DNA of 64,000 bases from Streptomyces fildesensis (GCF_016107395.1 NZ_JAAIKO010000005.1:248001-312000); one strand, 5' to 3'. Numbered from the stretch's first letter, positions 44,091 through 53,746 are shown. Translations and numbers: made by a program. Notes: a model not told the origin generated them from the sequence alone.

Positions 44091-45605
44091 TCAGGCAGTG
44101 CGGCGCAGCAGGGCCAGGTACATGGCGTCGGTGCCGTGCAGATGCGGCCAGAGCTGGACGTCCGGGCTGTCGCCGATCGCGGGGACGCCGGACATCAGGG
44201 GGCGGGCGTCGATCCACTCGGCGGCCGGCTGCCCGTCCGTCCCCCAGCTGCCGCTGGTAGGTGCCCCCAGGCCGCGCAGCACGTCGTCGACGACGGCACG
44301 GGTCTCCGCCGGGTGCGGCGAGCAGGTGGCGTAGCCGACGACGCCGCCGACGCGGACGGCTCGCAGCGCCTCGGTGAGCAGTCCGCGCTGGAGCGTCGCG
44401 AAGCCCGCGACGTCCTCGGCCTTGCGGCGCCAGCGCGCCTCGGGGCGGCGGCGGAGCGCGCCCAGGCCGGTGCAGGGCACATCGACGAGCACCCGGTCGA
44501 AGGAGCCCTGGGCCCAGGCGGGACGGGTGCCGTCGGCGACGATCACCTGGTAGGGGCCGGGGTTGCCGGCCAGCGTGCGTTCCACCAGCCGGGCCCGGTG
44601 CGGCTGCTTCTCGGACGCGACGAGCAGGGCGCCGCGCTGCGCGGCGAGCGCGGCGAGCAGGGCGGCCTTGCCGCCGGGGCCCGCGCAGCCGTCCAGCCAG
44701 AGTGCGTCCCGGCCGTCCAGCGGAGCTGCCGCCAGCGCGGCCGCGACCAGCTGGCTGCCCTCGTCCTGTACCCCGGCCCGGCCCTCACGGACGGCTTCCA
44801 CCGCGCCCGGGTCGCCGCCCTCGGCCAGCCGTACGGCGTACTGGGACCAGCGGCCGGGCTCGGTCGCCTCCGGCGGGAGCGACGCGGCCACCTCCTCGGC
44901 CGTGGAACGGCCGGGACGGGCCACCAACGTCACCTCGGGCCGCTCGTTGTCGGCCTCCAGCAGGTCCTCGATACCGGCCCGGCCGCCGCCGAGCGCGTCC
45001 CACAGCGCGGAGACGATCCAGCGCGGATGCGAGTGAACCACGGCGAGGTGCGCCTCGGGGTCGTCGTCGTACGGCGGGGCGACCTGGGCGACCCAGGCGT
45101 CGATGTCCTGCGCGGCGATCTTGCGGAGCACCGCGTTGACGAACCGGGCCCGGCCGTCGCCGAGCACGCACCGGGCCAGTTCGACGGTGGCCGAGACGGC
45201 GGCGTGCGGCGGGATGCGGGTACCGAGCAGCTGGTGCGCGCCGAGCGCGAGCACGTCCAGCACCGGCGGGTCGACCTCGCGCAGCGGCCGGTCCACACAG
45301 GCGGCGATCACGGCGTCGTAGGTGCCCTGACGGCGCAGCGTGCCGTAGACCAGTTCGGTGGCGAGGGCGGCGTCCCGGCGGTCGAACTCGCCGCCCTTCT
45401 TGACCGCTTCCGCCTCGGCGTTGCGCAGCAGCGAGGGCAGGACGAGGTTGGCGTACGCGTCGCGCTCGTCGACCGCCCGCAGCGCCTCGAAGGCGAGGAT
45501 CCGGACCGGATCCCGCTGGGGCCTGCGGTAGGGCTTGCCCTTCGGCTTGCCCTGGGACTTCCCCTGCGAGGTGCCCTGCGGTCGGCTGCGCGGCTGGTCG
45601 TTCAC
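44091..45605 (-). CDS. rsmB: 16S rRNA m5C967 methyltransferase family protein
   Basis: A 504-residue RsmB/Sun-type enzyme. A basic N-terminal tail (KGKPYRRP) leads to a NusB-like RNA-binding domain (VRILAFEALRAVDERDAYANLVLP). The SAM-dependent methyltransferase domain has GCAGPGGKAALLA, VPCTGLGALRRRPEARW and the catalytic TCSPHPAET. The GTG at 45605 fits the family start. An inserted GAPTSGSWG segment near the C-terminus is encoded by a copy of a repeat also found upstream of def. Operon with fmt and def is likely. Confidence 0.94.
   Translation of the reverse strand: MNDQPRSRPQGTSQGKSQGKPKGKPYRRPQRDPVRILAFEALRAVDERDAYANLVLPSLLRNAEAEAVKKGGEFDRRDAALATELVYGTLRRQGTYDAVIAACVDRPLREVDPPVLDVLALGAHQLLGTRIPPHAAVSATVELARCVLGDGRARFVNAVLRKIAAQDIDAWVAQVAPPYDDDPEAHLAVVHSHPRWIVSALWDALGGGRAGIEDLLEADNERPEVTLVARPGRSTAEEVAASLPPEATEPGRWSQYAVRLAEGGDPGAVEAVREGRAGVQDEGSQLVAAALAAAPLDGRDALWLDGCAGPGGKAALLAALAAQRGALLVASEKQPHRARLVERTLAGNPGPYQVIVADGTRPAWAQGSFDRVLVDVPCTGLGALRRRPEARWRRKAEDVAGFATLQRGLLTEALRAVRVGGVVGYATCSPHPAETRAVVDDVLRGLGAPTSGSWGTDGQPAAEWIDARPLMSGVPAIGDSPDVQLWPHLHGTDAMYLALLRRTA
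44241..44270 (-). repeat. Dispersed 30-bp repeat inside rsmB
   Basis: On the minus strand this 30-bp stretch reads CTGGGGGCACC...GCAGCTGGGGG and matches 27 of 30 positions of the intergenic repeat at 47472-47501. In rsmB it encodes the in-frame GAPTSGSWG segment. Confidence 0.7.
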
Positions 45606-45793
45606 GATCAATGTGCTCCGGACTCGGTCGGAAAAAACTGCTGCGCCCGGGCGGCGGGATGCCCCCTCCCGCGCACAGGGCGTGAACAAAGCGTACGGCC
45701 GCCGGCCCGCCGACCGCTCACCCGGGCGACCGGGGCCGGCCGCGGGCCGTCACCGTCCGGCGGGACGGCGCTCCTCGTCGGAAGGGGTGCGGG

Positions 45794-46735
45794 CTACGCG
45801 CCCAGGCGGGTGCCGGAGGCGAGGCGGACGCCGCGCGCCCAGTCGGCGGCGCGCATCAGCTTCTTGCCCTGCTGCTGCACCTCGCCGAGTTCCACGGCGT
45901 GGCTGCCGGTGCCCACGTACACCGCGTTCTTGGCGACGGAGAGCTCGCCGGGGGCCAGTCCCGCGAGGTCCTCGCGGCCGGGCAGCGGGGTCACGGGGCC
46001 GAGCTTGAACCGTTCGCCGTCGAGCAGCGTCCAGGCGCCGGGCGCCGGGGTGCAGCCGCGGATCAGCCGGTCGACGCGCAGCGCGGGCGCGTTCCAGTCC
46101 ACCGCCGCGTCCTCGACGGTGATCTTGGGGGCGATGGTGATGCCCTCGGTGGGCTGTGTACGGGGCACCAGGCGGCCGTCCTCGATGCCGTCCATGGTCG
46201 CGGTGAGCAGCCCGGCGCCGCTGTGCGCGAGCCGGGTGAGCAGATCTCCGCTGGTGTCGGTGGGCCGGACCTCCTCGGTCACGACGCCGAAGACCGGGCC
46301 GGAGTCGAGCCCCTGCTCGATGAGGAACGTCGAGGCGCCGGTGACCTCGTCACCGGCCATCACCGCGTGCTGTACAGGAGCCGCGCCGCGCCAGGCGGGA
46401 AGCAGCGAGAAGTGCAGGTTGACCCAGCCGTGCACCGGGATCTCGAGCGCGGCCTTGGGCAGCAGCGCGCCGTACGCGACGACCGGGCAGGCGTCCGGGG
46501 CGATCTCCCGGAGCCGGGCGAGGAAGTCCTCGTCCCGCGGCTTCACGGGCTTGAGCACCTCGATGCCGGCCTCCTCGGCCCGCTGGGCGACCGGGCTGGA
46601 GACCAGCTTGCGGCCGCGGCCCGCGGTCGCGTCGGGGCGGGTGACGACGGCGACGACCTCGTGCCGGTCCGACGCCAGCAGCGCCTCCAGGGCGGGGACG
46701 GCGACCTCGGGAGTGCCTGCGAAGACGAGCCTCAT
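45794..46735 (-). CDS. fmt: Methionyl-tRNA formyltransferase
   Basis: Adds the formyl group to initiator Met-tRNA. 313 residues: an N-terminal Rossmann formyltransferase with [18 protein letters not shown] and the catalytic Asn-His-Asp environment, then a C-terminal OB-like domain. It lies 112 nt after def and 188 nt before rsmB, the standard bacterial grouping for translation start and rRNA modification. Confidence 0.97.
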   Translation of the reverse strand: MRLVFAGTPEVAVPALEALLASDRHEVVAVVTRPDATAGRGRKLVSSPVAQRAEEAGIEVLKPVKPRDEDFLARLREIAPDACPVVAYGALLPKAALEIPVHGWVNLHFSLLPAWRGAAPVQHAVMAGDEVTGASTFLIEQGLDSGPVFGVVTEEVRPTDTSGDLLTRLAHSGAGLLTATMDGIEDGRLVPRTQPTEGITIAPKITVEDAAVDWNAPALRVDRLIRGCTPAPGAWTLLDGERFKLGPVTPLPGREDLAGLAPGELSVAKNAVYVGTGSHAVELGEVQQQGKKLMRAADWARGVRLASGTRLGA

Positions 46736-46804
46736 CGTGGGTTCTGTGCCTCTCGTTGGCAGGGGGGACGGCCGTGGGCGGTGGTCCGCGCGGCGGGTCG
46801 GACG

Positions 46805-46840
46805 GCGGTCAGGGCAGCGGTCAGGGCAGCGGTTCGGGCG
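46805..46840. repeat. Three 12-bp tandem repeats in the def-fmt gap
   Basis: GCGGTCAGGGCA occurs twice in perfect tandem (46805-46816, 46817-46828), followed by a diverged third unit GCGGTTCGGGCG (46829-46840). It lies between the def stop and the fmt start. Confidence 0.65.
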
Positions 46841-46847
46841 GCCGGAC

Positions 46848-47393
46848 TCACAGCGCGCTGCCGAAGGTGCTGTGCGGGGAGACCTTCACCTGCGGCACGC
46901 CCAGGTCCGCCCACTCCGCCTCCCGGATCGCCTTCATCGCGGCCTTGCGCTGCTCGGCGTCGAGCCGGTCGATGAAGATGATGCCGTCGAGGTGGTCGGT
47001 CTCGTGCTGGATGCAGCGGGCCAGCAGCTGGGTGCCCTCGATGGTGACCGGGTCGCCGTACATGTTGAAGCCCTTGGCGACGACACCGTAGGAGCGGACG
47101 CAGTCGTAGGTCAGGCCGGGGAGCGACAGACAGCCCTCGGGGCCGTCCTGCTCCTCCTCGCTGAGCGTGAGGTCCGGGTTGACCAGATGCCCCATTTCGC
47201 CGTCGACGAAGTAGGTGAAGACCCGCAGCGAGACGCCCAGTTGCGGGGCCGCGAGGCCGGCGCCCGGCGCCGCCTGCATGGTCTCGGTCAAATCCTGGAC
47301 GAGGGTGCGGAGTTCCTTGTCGAAGGTGGTGACAGGCTGCGCCGTCATGCGCAGCACCGGGTCGCCGAAGAGGCGGATGGGCGTGACGGACAC
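46848..47393 (-). CDS. def: Peptide deformylase
   Basis: Removes the formyl group from nascent proteins. 181 residues with all three motifs: [17 protein letters not shown] (metal cysteine) and QHETDHLDG (HExxH-type metal site). GTG start at 47393. First gene of a def-fmt-rsmB run. Its upstream region carries two dispersed G-rich repeats and is shared with the divergent HTH protein gene. Confidence 0.96.
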   Translation of the reverse strand: MSVTPIRLFGDPVLRMTAQPVTTFDKELRTLVQDLTETMQAAPGAGLAAPQLGVSLRVFTYFVDGEMGHLVNPDLTLSEEEQDGPEGCLSLPGLTYDCVRSYGVVAKGFNMYGDPVTIEGTQLLARCIQHETDHLDGIIFIDRLDAEQRKAAMKAIREAEWADLGVPQVKVSPHSTFGSAL

Positions 47394-47694
47394 GGCTGGC
47401 GGGCTCCCGGGTCGGACGGAGCGGGCGGCACCCCTGGGGGCACCCCCGGACGAAGTTCGGGGGATGTGGCTGTGGGGGCACCTCCCAGCGGTAGCTGGGG
47501 GCCGTCCAATTCTAGGGGCCGACCCGTTCGGGGGTGCACGCGGTCGTTCGCGCCCCCCGGAAACATCAGCACGCCCCCTGATGCGTGACTCGATGGCCCG
47601 CTGGAGCGTTGGTCAAGAGAGATTGACCGAAAAAGGGCCATCACACCACGGACACGGCCCGATCCTTATCAACGCCGGTTGGAGAGGCTTGTTG
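47394..47694. other. Divergent intergenic region with two dispersed hairpin repeats
   Basis: 301 bp between def and the plus-strand HTH gene. A G/C hairpin element spans about 47435-47463 (GGGGGCACCCCCGG...TTCGGGGG). The second element, 47472-47501, is the repeat also found in rsmB. Promoters must lie on either side; I cannot place them with confidence. Confidence 0.55.
47472..47501 (+). repeat. Dispersed 30-bp repeat upstream of def
   Basis: Begins GTGGGGGCACCTCCCAGCGG and ends GTAGCTGGGGG. It can fold on itself and matches 27 of 30 positions of the copy in rsmB. Elements of this type recur in Streptomyces intergenic regions, to my knowledge. Confidence 0.7.
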
Positions 47695-48339
47695 ATGCCC
47701 GACCACGCAACCCATGACGCCCAGGCCCGGGCAAGCCTGCACCTACTGGTGCGGGACATCGAAAGGGTCCGCCGACAGGTGGACGCGCTACGGACCCTGA
47801 CCGCCCAGCTGGGCAATGTGTACCGACCGCGGCGCAGCGGTCCCGCCGCCGGATTCGTCGTCTACGGACGCGCCCCCGCACCCACCGTGCGGCTCGCCCA
47901 GGAACTCCGCGACAGTGTGGAGACCCTGGTCACGGCGGCGGTGGAGTTCGACCGCTCGCTGGGGTTCTCCTGGGACGCGGTGGGCTCCGCCCTCGGGGTG
48001 ACGAAACAGGCGGTGCACCGCCGGTACGGGGCGCGCCGCCATGCCGTCCACGGTACGGAGGACGAGTCCTCGCAGCCGGACACCACGGGGGTGCACGCCG
48101 CGGCGTCCGCTCCCCCGATGGCCGGCGTGCCGGCGGCGCGCTCGATGCCGGACCAGATGTCCGCGCCGATGTCGGGGCAGCCGGCCGGGCCGATGTCCGG
48201 GCACCTGCCCTCGCAGGGGTCCGGGCCGTTGCCCGCGCAGCTGCCGCAGCAGATGCCGGGACATGTGCCGGGACATCTGCCGGCCAACGCCCGGGAGGAC
48301 GCCTTCCCCGGCGCGCTTCCCGGTCCGCGCAGCGGCTGA
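47695..48339 (+). CDS. Helix-turn-helix protein with MSG/PGH-rich tail
   Basis: A 214-residue protein of unknown role. Residues about 20-40 are a likely coiled helix ([19 protein letters not shown]). A helix-turn-helix lies near 86-104 ([21 protein letters not shown]). The last 90 residues are low-complexity, rich in Pro, Met, Ser, Gly and Gln with repeated PMSG and PGH units. The ATG at 47695 has GGAGAGG 7 nt upstream. Its fixed-looking place beside def suggests a conserved actinobacterial regulator, but no target is known to me. Confidence 0.75.
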   Translation: MPDHATHDAQARASLHLLVRDIERVRRQVDALRTLTAQLGNVYRPRRSGPAAGFVVYGRAPAPTVRLAQELRDSVETLVTAAVEFDRSLGFSWDAVGSALGVTKQAVHRRYGARRHAVHGTEDESSQPDTTGVHAAASAPPMAGVPAARSMPDQMSAPMSGQPAGPMSGHLPSQGSGPLPAQLPQQMPGHVPGHLPANAREDAFPGALPGPRSG

Positions 48340-48493
48340 GCGGCACCACCCGCACCACCGCACCGCACCCGCACCACCCGCGGTGCGTTTCCGCAGGACC
48401 AGCCGCCCCGCCGCCCGCCACGCCGACAGGTCGGACGCCGGGGCGGCGCCATGTCCAGAACCGGACCGGACGTCCTGGGTCTCTGGGGACCGG

Positions 48494-50632
48494 TCAGCCG
48501 ATGTCCAGCGGGTCGATGCGGACCAGGACCTGATCGGTCTGCTTGAGCGCCGTACGGGCCACCTGTGCGGCCTTGAGAGCGGCGGCCAGCGCCGCCCCGC
48601 TGCCCGGCGGGACCCTGATCAGCATCCGCTCCCTGTGCTCCCCCGCCGGGGCGTCCCCGGCCCTGCGCGGTCCGCCCGGCCGGTCGCCGGACACCGGGAC
48701 CGGTCCCAGGACGGCGGCCCCCTCGGGCAGCCGGGCCAGCTCGACCAGTGCGGCCACCGCCGCCGGGCTCCCGGTCACGGAGGCCATCCGCGAGACGGGT
48801 GGGAAGCCCAGTTCGGCCCGCTCGGCCAGTTCGCGGGCCGCGTGCCCGGCGGGATCCCAGCGCACCAGCGCCTGGACCGGCCGCAGCGTGGGCTCGGCCA
48901 GCACCAGCACCGTGCCGCCCTCGGTCGCGGGCCTGACCAGGGCGGCCGCGCCCGTCCAGCGGCGCAGCGTCTCCTCCCCCGCCCGCAGGTCCGGCCGGTT
49001 GAGCAGCGCCCAGCCGTCCAGCAGCAGCGCGGCCGCGTAGCCGCCCTCCGCGACCGGTTCGGCGCCCGGCGTGGAGATGACCAGCGCCGGGGTACCGGTG
49101 ACGGCTCCGAGGATGCCGTCCCGTCCCGAGGTGCGGACCGGGACCTTCGGGAACGCCCGGCCGAGTTCGTCCGCGGTCCGCCGGGCGCCGACCACCTGGG
49201 CGCGCAGCCGAAACCCGCCGCACTCCTGGCAGTGCCACGCCGCCTCGGGGCGGCCGCACCATCCGCACTGCGGCGCGCTGCTGCCGTCGGTCAGCTCCAG
49301 CGGTCCCGCGCACTTTCCGCACCGGGCGGGTTCCCTGCAGCGTTCACAGGCCAGCCGCGGCACATAGCCGCGGCGCGGGACCTGGACGAGGACGGGGCCG
49401 CGCAGCAGCGCTTCCCTGGCCACCTGCCAGGCGAGGCTCGGCAGCCGGGCGGCGCGGGCCGCCCCGTCCCGCGCCTGGTCGCCGTCGCCGATGGTGCGGA
49501 CGAGCGGCGCCGCCGCCCGGACCGCCTCACGGGTGGCGTCCACCGGCAGCGCCCACTGGGTCTCGACGAGCTGGGCGCCTTCGACGGTGCGGATGAGGCC
49601 GCCGAGCAGGAAGGCCGCCCGCTCCTCCGTGGCCCGCAGCAGCAGCACGTCCCGGGCGTGCGGCATGGGGGCGTGCGGCTCGGCGTGGCTGGAGTCGCCG
49701 TCGTCCCACAGCGCGACCAGGCCGAGGTCCTGCACCGGGGCGAACATCGCGGCCCGGGTGCCGACGACCGCCCGGACGGCGCCCCGGCTGACCGCCAGCC
49801 AGCGCCGGTAGCGCGCCTCGGGGCCGGCATCCGCGGTGAGCAGGACGTGGTGGCCCTCGCCGAGCAGCGCGGTGAGCGCCGCGTCGACCCGGGCGGCGGC
49901 CCGGCCGTCGGGCAGCACCGCGAGCGCGCCGCGGCCCGAGGCGAGGGTGGCGGCGATGGCGGCGGCCAGCTCGGCGGGCCAGTGCGGGCCCGGCAGCGCG
50001 GTCCACACGGCGCGCGGGGAGTCACCGCGGCCCAGCGCGCGCAGCAGCGCGGGGCCGGTCGGATAGCGCGACCAGGTGCCGGGCTCCGGTGGGGCGGGGG
50101 TGGCGGGCGGTTCCGGGGAGGGCTTCTTCTCCACCCGGCCGTGCCGGGCGGGCACGGCGAGCTGGATCACGTCGGCGAGCGATCCGGCGTACCGGTCGGC
50201 GACCGCGCGGCAGAGCCGCAGCAGCGCCGGGCTGAGCACCGGCTCCGGGGACACCACCTGGGCGATCGCCGCGAGCGGGCCTGCGTAGTCGGACTCGGTG
50301 AGCCGGGCGACGACGAAACCGTCGATCAGCCCGCCGCCCTCGCGGCGTCCGCTGACGACGTTGTGCGCCCCGGCGCCGAAGCGGACCCTGACCCGGACCC
50401 CGGGCTGCGCGTCCGCGTCCATCGCGGCGGGCACCGCGTAGTCGAAGTACTTGTCGAGGTGCAGCACGCCTTTGTCGACCAGGACGCGGGCGACGGGCAG
50501 CCCCTCGGCGAGATCGGCACCGCGCCAGGTGCCACGCCTGGCCTTGGGTTCCTTCGCCTTGCGCACGGACTCGCGGATGAGCGCCAGCTGCTCCCCCGCC
50601 GGTGGATTCGTCCGCTCGTCCTCGCTGCTCAC
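48494..50632 (-). CDS. priA: Helicase-degenerate primosomal protein N'
   Basis: A 712-residue PriA homologue. The N-terminal 3'-DNA-binding domain (LDKYFDYAVPAAM, VRVRFGAGAHNVVSG) and zinc cysteines in the core (CERCREPARCGKC, CGWCGRPEAAWHCQECG) are kept. The Walker A is lost: AVLPDGRAAARVDAA stands where GSGKT is expected, and the DEAH box is replaced by LWDDGDSSH. This is the known actinobacterial form, probably a replication-restart loader without ATP-driven unwinding. It follows metK after a strong terminator. Confidence 0.9.
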   Translation of the reverse strand: MSSEDERTNPPAGEQLALIRESVRKAKEPKARRGTWRGADLAEGLPVARVLVDKGVLHLDKYFDYAVPAAMDADAQPGVRVRVRFGAGAHNVVSGRREGGGLIDGFVVARLTESDYAGPLAAIAQVVSPEPVLSPALLRLCRAVADRYAGSLADVIQLAVPARHGRVEKKPSPEPPATPAPPEPGTWSRYPTGPALLRALGRGDSPRAVWTALPGPHWPAELAAAIAATLASGRGALAVLPDGRAAARVDAALTALLGEGHHVLLTADAGPEARYRRWLAVSRGAVRAVVGTRAAMFAPVQDLGLVALWDDGDSSHAEPHAPMPHARDVLLLRATEERAAFLLGGLIRTVEGAQLVETQWALPVDATREAVRAAAPLVRTIGDGDQARDGAARAARLPSLAWQVAREALLRGPVLVQVPRRGYVPRLACERCREPARCGKCAGPLELTDGSSAPQCGWCGRPEAAWHCQECGGFRLRAQVVGARRTADELGRAFPKVPVRTSGRDGILGAVTGTPALVISTPGAEPVAEGGYAAALLLDGWALLNRPDLRAGEETLRRWTGAAALVRPATEGGTVLVLAEPTLRPVQALVRWDPAGHAARELAERAELGFPPVSRMASVTGSPAAVAALVELARLPEGAAVLGPVPVSGDRPGGPRRAGDAPAGEHRERMLIRVPPGSGAALAAALKAAQVARTALKQTDQVLVRIDPLDIG

Positions 50633-50666
50633 AGCCCCAGTCCTACCAGACGTCCCGGACAGCGCG

Positions 50667-50696
50667 ACGGCCCCGGACCGCAGGGTCCGGGGCCGT
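50667..50696 (-). terminator. Terminator of metK
   Basis: ACGGCCCCGGACC (50667-50679) pairs perfectly with GGTCCGGGGCCGT (50684-50696) across a 4-nt loop, between the metK stop and the priA start. Confidence 0.8.
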
Positions 50697-50728
50697 ACGC
50701 GTGGTGCGGGTGTGTCTGCTGCCGGGTC

Positions 50729-51937
50729 CTACAGACCGGCGGCGGCGCGCAGCGCCTCGACACGGTCGGTGCGCTCCCAGGTGAAGTCCGGCAGCGCGCG
50801 GCCGAAGTGGCCGTACGCGGCGGTCTGGGAGTAGATCGGACGCAGCAGGTCCAGGTCGCGGATGATCGCGGCCGGGCGCAGGTCGAAGACCGACGCGATG
50901 GCCTGCTCGATCTTCTCGACGTCCACGGACGCGGTGCCGAAGGTCTCGACGAACAGACCCACGGGCTCGGCCTTGCCGATCGCGTAGGCGACCTGGACCT
51001 CGCAGCGCGAGGCGAGGCCCGCGGCGACGACGTTCTTGGCGACCCAGCGCATGGCGTACGCGGCGGAACGGTCGACCTTGGACGGGTCCTTGCCCGAGAA
51101 GGCACCGCCGCCGTGACGGGCCATGCCGCCGTAGGTGTCGATGATGATCTTGCGGCCGGTGAGGCCGGCGTCGCCCATCGGGCCGCCGATCTCGAAGCGA
51201 CCGGTCGGGTTCACCAGCAGGCGGTAACCCTCGGTCTCCAGCTTGATGCCGTCACCGAGCAGCGCCTTGAGCTCGTGCTCGACGACGAACTCGCGGATGT
51301 CGGGCGCGAGCAGCGACTCGAGGTCGATGTCCGAGGCGTGCTGCGAGGAGACGACCACGGTGTCGAGGCGGACGGCCTTGTCGCCGTCGTACTCGATGGT
51401 GACCTGGGTCTTGCCGTCCGGGCGCAGGTACGGGATGGTCCCGTTCTTGCGGACCTCGGAGAGCCGGCGGGCGAGCCGGTGTGCCAGGTGGATCGGCAGC
51501 GGCATCAGCTCGGGGGTCTCGTCGCAGGCGTAGCCGAACATCAGGCCCTGGTCGCCGGCGCCCTGCTTGTCGAGCTCGTCCTCGTCACCCTCGACACGCT
51601 GCTCGTAAGCGGTGTCCACACCCTGGGCGATGTCGGGCGACTGCGCGCCGATGGACACCGAGACGCCGCACGAGGCGCCGTCGAAGCCCTTCTTCGACGA
51701 GTCGTAGCCGATCTCGAGGATCTTGTTGCGCACCAGGGTCGCGATGTCCGCGTATCCCTTGGTGGTGACCTCACCGGCGACGTGCACCTGGCCGGTGGTG
51801 ATCAGCGTCTCGACCGCGACCCTGGAGGTCGGGTCCTCCTTGAGGAGGGCGTCGAGGATCGTGTCGCTGATCTGGTCAGCGATCTTGTCGGGATGTCCCT
51901 CGGTGACGGACTCCGAGGTAAACAGGCGGCGGGACAC
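50729..51937 (-). CDS. metK: S-adenosylmethionine synthetase
   Basis: Makes SAM from methionine and ATP. 402 residues, normal length. The signatures [12 protein letters not shown] and [16 protein letters not shown] are complete, and [19 protein letters not shown] opens the protein. The 231-bp region upstream shows no SAM-riboswitch fold I can recognise; TAAACT near 52020 is a possible -10 on the minus strand. Flanked by coaBC and priA in the same orientation. Confidence 0.97.
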   Translation of the reverse strand: MSRRLFTSESVTEGHPDKIADQISDTILDALLKEDPTSRVAVETLITTGQVHVAGEVTTKGYADIATLVRNKILEIGYDSSKKGFDGASCGVSVSIGAQSPDIAQGVDTAYEQRVEGDEDELDKQGAGDQGLMFGYACDETPELMPLPIHLAHRLARRLSEVRKNGTIPYLRPDGKTQVTIEYDGDKAVRLDTVVVSSQHASDIDLESLLAPDIREFVVEHELKALLGDGIKLETEGYRLLVNPTGRFEIGGPMGDAGLTGRKIIIDTYGGMARHGGGAFSGKDPSKVDRSAAYAMRWVAKNVVAAGLASRCEVQVAYAIGKAEPVGLFVETFGTASVDVEKIEQAIASVFDLRPAAIIRDLDLLRPIYSQTAAYGHFGRALPDFTWERTDRVEALRAAAGL

Positions 51938-52168
51938 ATTGCTCCCTGGGGTTGCAGCGGCTGCTGGCTGATCATGGGGTGGGACGCGCGGGGCTGCGCC
52001 CGGCGTTCCGTGGCTAGTTTATCGTTCGCTCCGGCCGGACCGACAAGCCATCTCGGTACTTGGATATGCCGTGACCTGCGACACCACTGGCGCCGGTACG
52101 ACGATCGGCCTTGTCGCACGGGCAGAATGCCGCAGAATTCCGGTTTTGGTACACCCGGAGGAACTATT

Positions 52169-53377
52169 TCACGTCAACCGGGCCAGCGTGAGATCCCACA
52201 CCTGGTCGGCGAGGGCTTCCTTCGGACCGTACGGTACCGGGGTCTCGCTGCCGTCCGCACCCAGCACCACGGCTTCGTTCTCCTCGGAGCCGAACGCCTT
52301 GTGGTCCCCGACCTCGTTGACAACGAGCAGGTCACAGCCCTTGCGGAGCAGTTTGGCCCGACCGTTCGCCAGTACATCGTCGGTTTCGGCGGCGAACCCG
52401 ACGATGAGCTGTCCGGGGTATGAACGTTGTGTGGCGAGTTCGGCGAGGACGTCGGGGTTGCGGACGAGTTCCAGGGGCGGCTGCTCCTGGTCGTCCTTCT
52501 TCTTGATCTTGCCTTCGGCGTAGTACGCGGGCCGGAAGTCCGCCACGGCCGCCGCCATGACGACCACATCGGCGTCCGCCGCCGCCTTCAGCACCGCCTC
52601 GCGCAGCTGCAGCGCGGTGCCGACCCGCACCACATCGGCGCCCGCCGGGTCGGCGAGGTCGGTGTTGGCGGCCACCAGGGTGACCCGGGCGCCGCGGGCG
52701 ACCGCCGTACGGGCCAGTGCGTAGCCCTGCTTGCCCGAGGAGCGGTTGCCCAGGTAGCGCACCGGGTCCAGCGGCTCACGGGTGCCGCCGGCGCTGATCA
52801 CCACATGGCGCCCGGCGAGATCGGTCGCGAGCCCCCGCGGGCCGCGGGCGAGCACCCGGCGGCAGACCTCGAAGATCTCGGCGGGGTCGGGCAGCCGGCC
52901 CTTGCCGGTGTCCACACCGGTCAGCCGGCCGACGGCGGGCTCGATCACGATCGCGCCCCGGCGGCGCAGGGTGGCGACGTTCTCCTGGGTGGCGGGGTGT
53001 TCCCACATCTCGGTGTGCATGGCCGGCGCGAACACCACCGGACATCGCGCGGTGAGCAGAGTGTTGGTGAGCAGGTCGTCGGCGAGGCCGTGCGCGGCCT
53101 TGGCGAGCAGGTCGGCGGTGGCCGGGGCGACCACCACGAGGTCGGCGTGCTGGCCGATCCTGACGTGCGGGACTTCCTGGACGTCGTCCCACACCCGGGT
53201 CGAGACGGGGTTGCCGGACAGCGCCGACCAGGTGGCCTCTCCCACGAAGTGCAGCGCCGAATCGGTGGGGACCACGCGTACGCCGTGCCCGGACTCGGTG
53301 AGCCGCCGCAGCAGCTCGCACGCCTTGTAGGCGGCGATCCCGCCGCTCACCCCCAGGACGACCTGTGGCTGGCCCAT
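52169..53377 (-). CDS. coaBC: Phosphopantothenoylcysteine decarboxylase / phosphopantothenate-cysteine ligase
   Basis: A 402-residue bifunctional coenzyme A enzyme. The N-terminal FMN-binding decarboxylase (VVLGVSGGIAAYKACELLRRL) has PAMHTEMW where most homologues have PAMNxxMW, so His replaces the motif Asn. I recall the same His in mycobacterial CoaBC. The C-terminal ligase has SAGGTREPLDPVRYLGNRSSG and an AAVADFRP motif. The ATG at 53377 has GGGAGA before it. A strong terminator separates it from rpoZ upstream. Confidence 0.95.
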   Translation of the reverse strand: MGQPQVVLGVSGGIAAYKACELLRRLTESGHGVRVVPTDSALHFVGEATWSALSGNPVSTRVWDDVQEVPHVRIGQHADLVVVAPATADLLAKAAHGLADDLLTNTLLTARCPVVFAPAMHTEMWEHPATQENVATLRRRGAIVIEPAVGRLTGVDTGKGRLPDPAEIFEVCRRVLARGPRGLATDLAGRHVVISAGGTREPLDPVRYLGNRSSGKQGYALARTAVARGARVTLVAANTDLADPAGADVVRVGTALQLREAVLKAAADADVVVMAAAVADFRPAYYAEGKIKKKDDQEQPPLELVRNPDVLAELATQRSYPGQLIVGFAAETDDVLANGRAKLLRKGCDLLVVNEVGDHKAFGSEENEAVVLGADGSETPVPYGPKEALADQVWDLTLARLT

Positions 53378-53419
53378 CGTCTCTCCCGCCGAGCTGTGGA
53401 TTCTCTGGTGTCCATCACA

Positions 53420-53458
53420 CACCACGGGCCCGGCAGCGGTGCTGCCGGGCCCGTGGTG
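53420..53458 (-). terminator. Perfect 18-bp terminator between rpoZ and coaBC
   Basis: CACCACGGGCCCGGCAGC (53420-53437) pairs perfectly with 53441-53458 across the 3-nt loop GGT. It lies 18 nt after the rpoZ stop and should end the gmk-rpoZ transcript. Confidence 0.85.
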
Positions 53459-53476
53459 ACAAGGATTCGGGTACTG

Positions 53477-53746
53477 CTAGCCGGCCGACTCGATGGCCTC
53501 GGAGGTCAGCAGTCCCGCGTTGATCTCGCGCAGCGCGATCGACAGCGGCTTCTCGTGGACGTGGGTGTCCACCAGGGGGCCGACGTACTCCAGCAGGCCT
53601 TCACCGAGCTGGGAGTAGTACGCGTTGATCTGGCGCGCGCGCTTGGCCGCGTAGATCACCAGGCTGTACTTCGAGTCCGTGGCCTCGAGCAGCTCGTCGA
53701 TCGGCGGGTTGATGATGCCCTCGGGCGTGGTGATGGAAGAGGACAT
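53477..53746 (-). CDS. rpoZ: RNA polymerase omega subunit
   Basis: An 89-residue subunit that aids assembly of beta' in RNA polymerase. [35 protein letters not shown] and the C-terminal [15 protein letters not shown] are the actinobacterial omega pattern. It follows gmk by 44 nt, the usual gmk-rpoZ pair, and is closed by a strong hairpin. Confidence 0.97.
   Translation of the reverse strand: MSSSITTPEGIINPPIDELLEATDSKYSLVIYAAKRARQINAYYSQLGEGLLEYVGPLVDTHVHEKPLSIALREINAGLLTSEAIESAG

Noticed and set aside
43767..47588. A 1273-codon plus-strand open frame across rsmB, fmt and def
   Set aside because: Runs antisense through three conserved genes and has no motifs; stop-poor only because of high GC.
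51938..52168. SAM riboswitch upstream of metK
   Set aside because: I looked for SAM-type cores and found no matching conserved stems or loops; the region is an ordinary promoter-sized gap.
48041..52423. A 1460-codon open frame on the plus strand opposite priA and metK
   Set aside because: It is a GC-bias shadow: its protein is Arg/Pro/Gly-rich without domain motifs, and the opposite strand encodes two full conserved enzymes.
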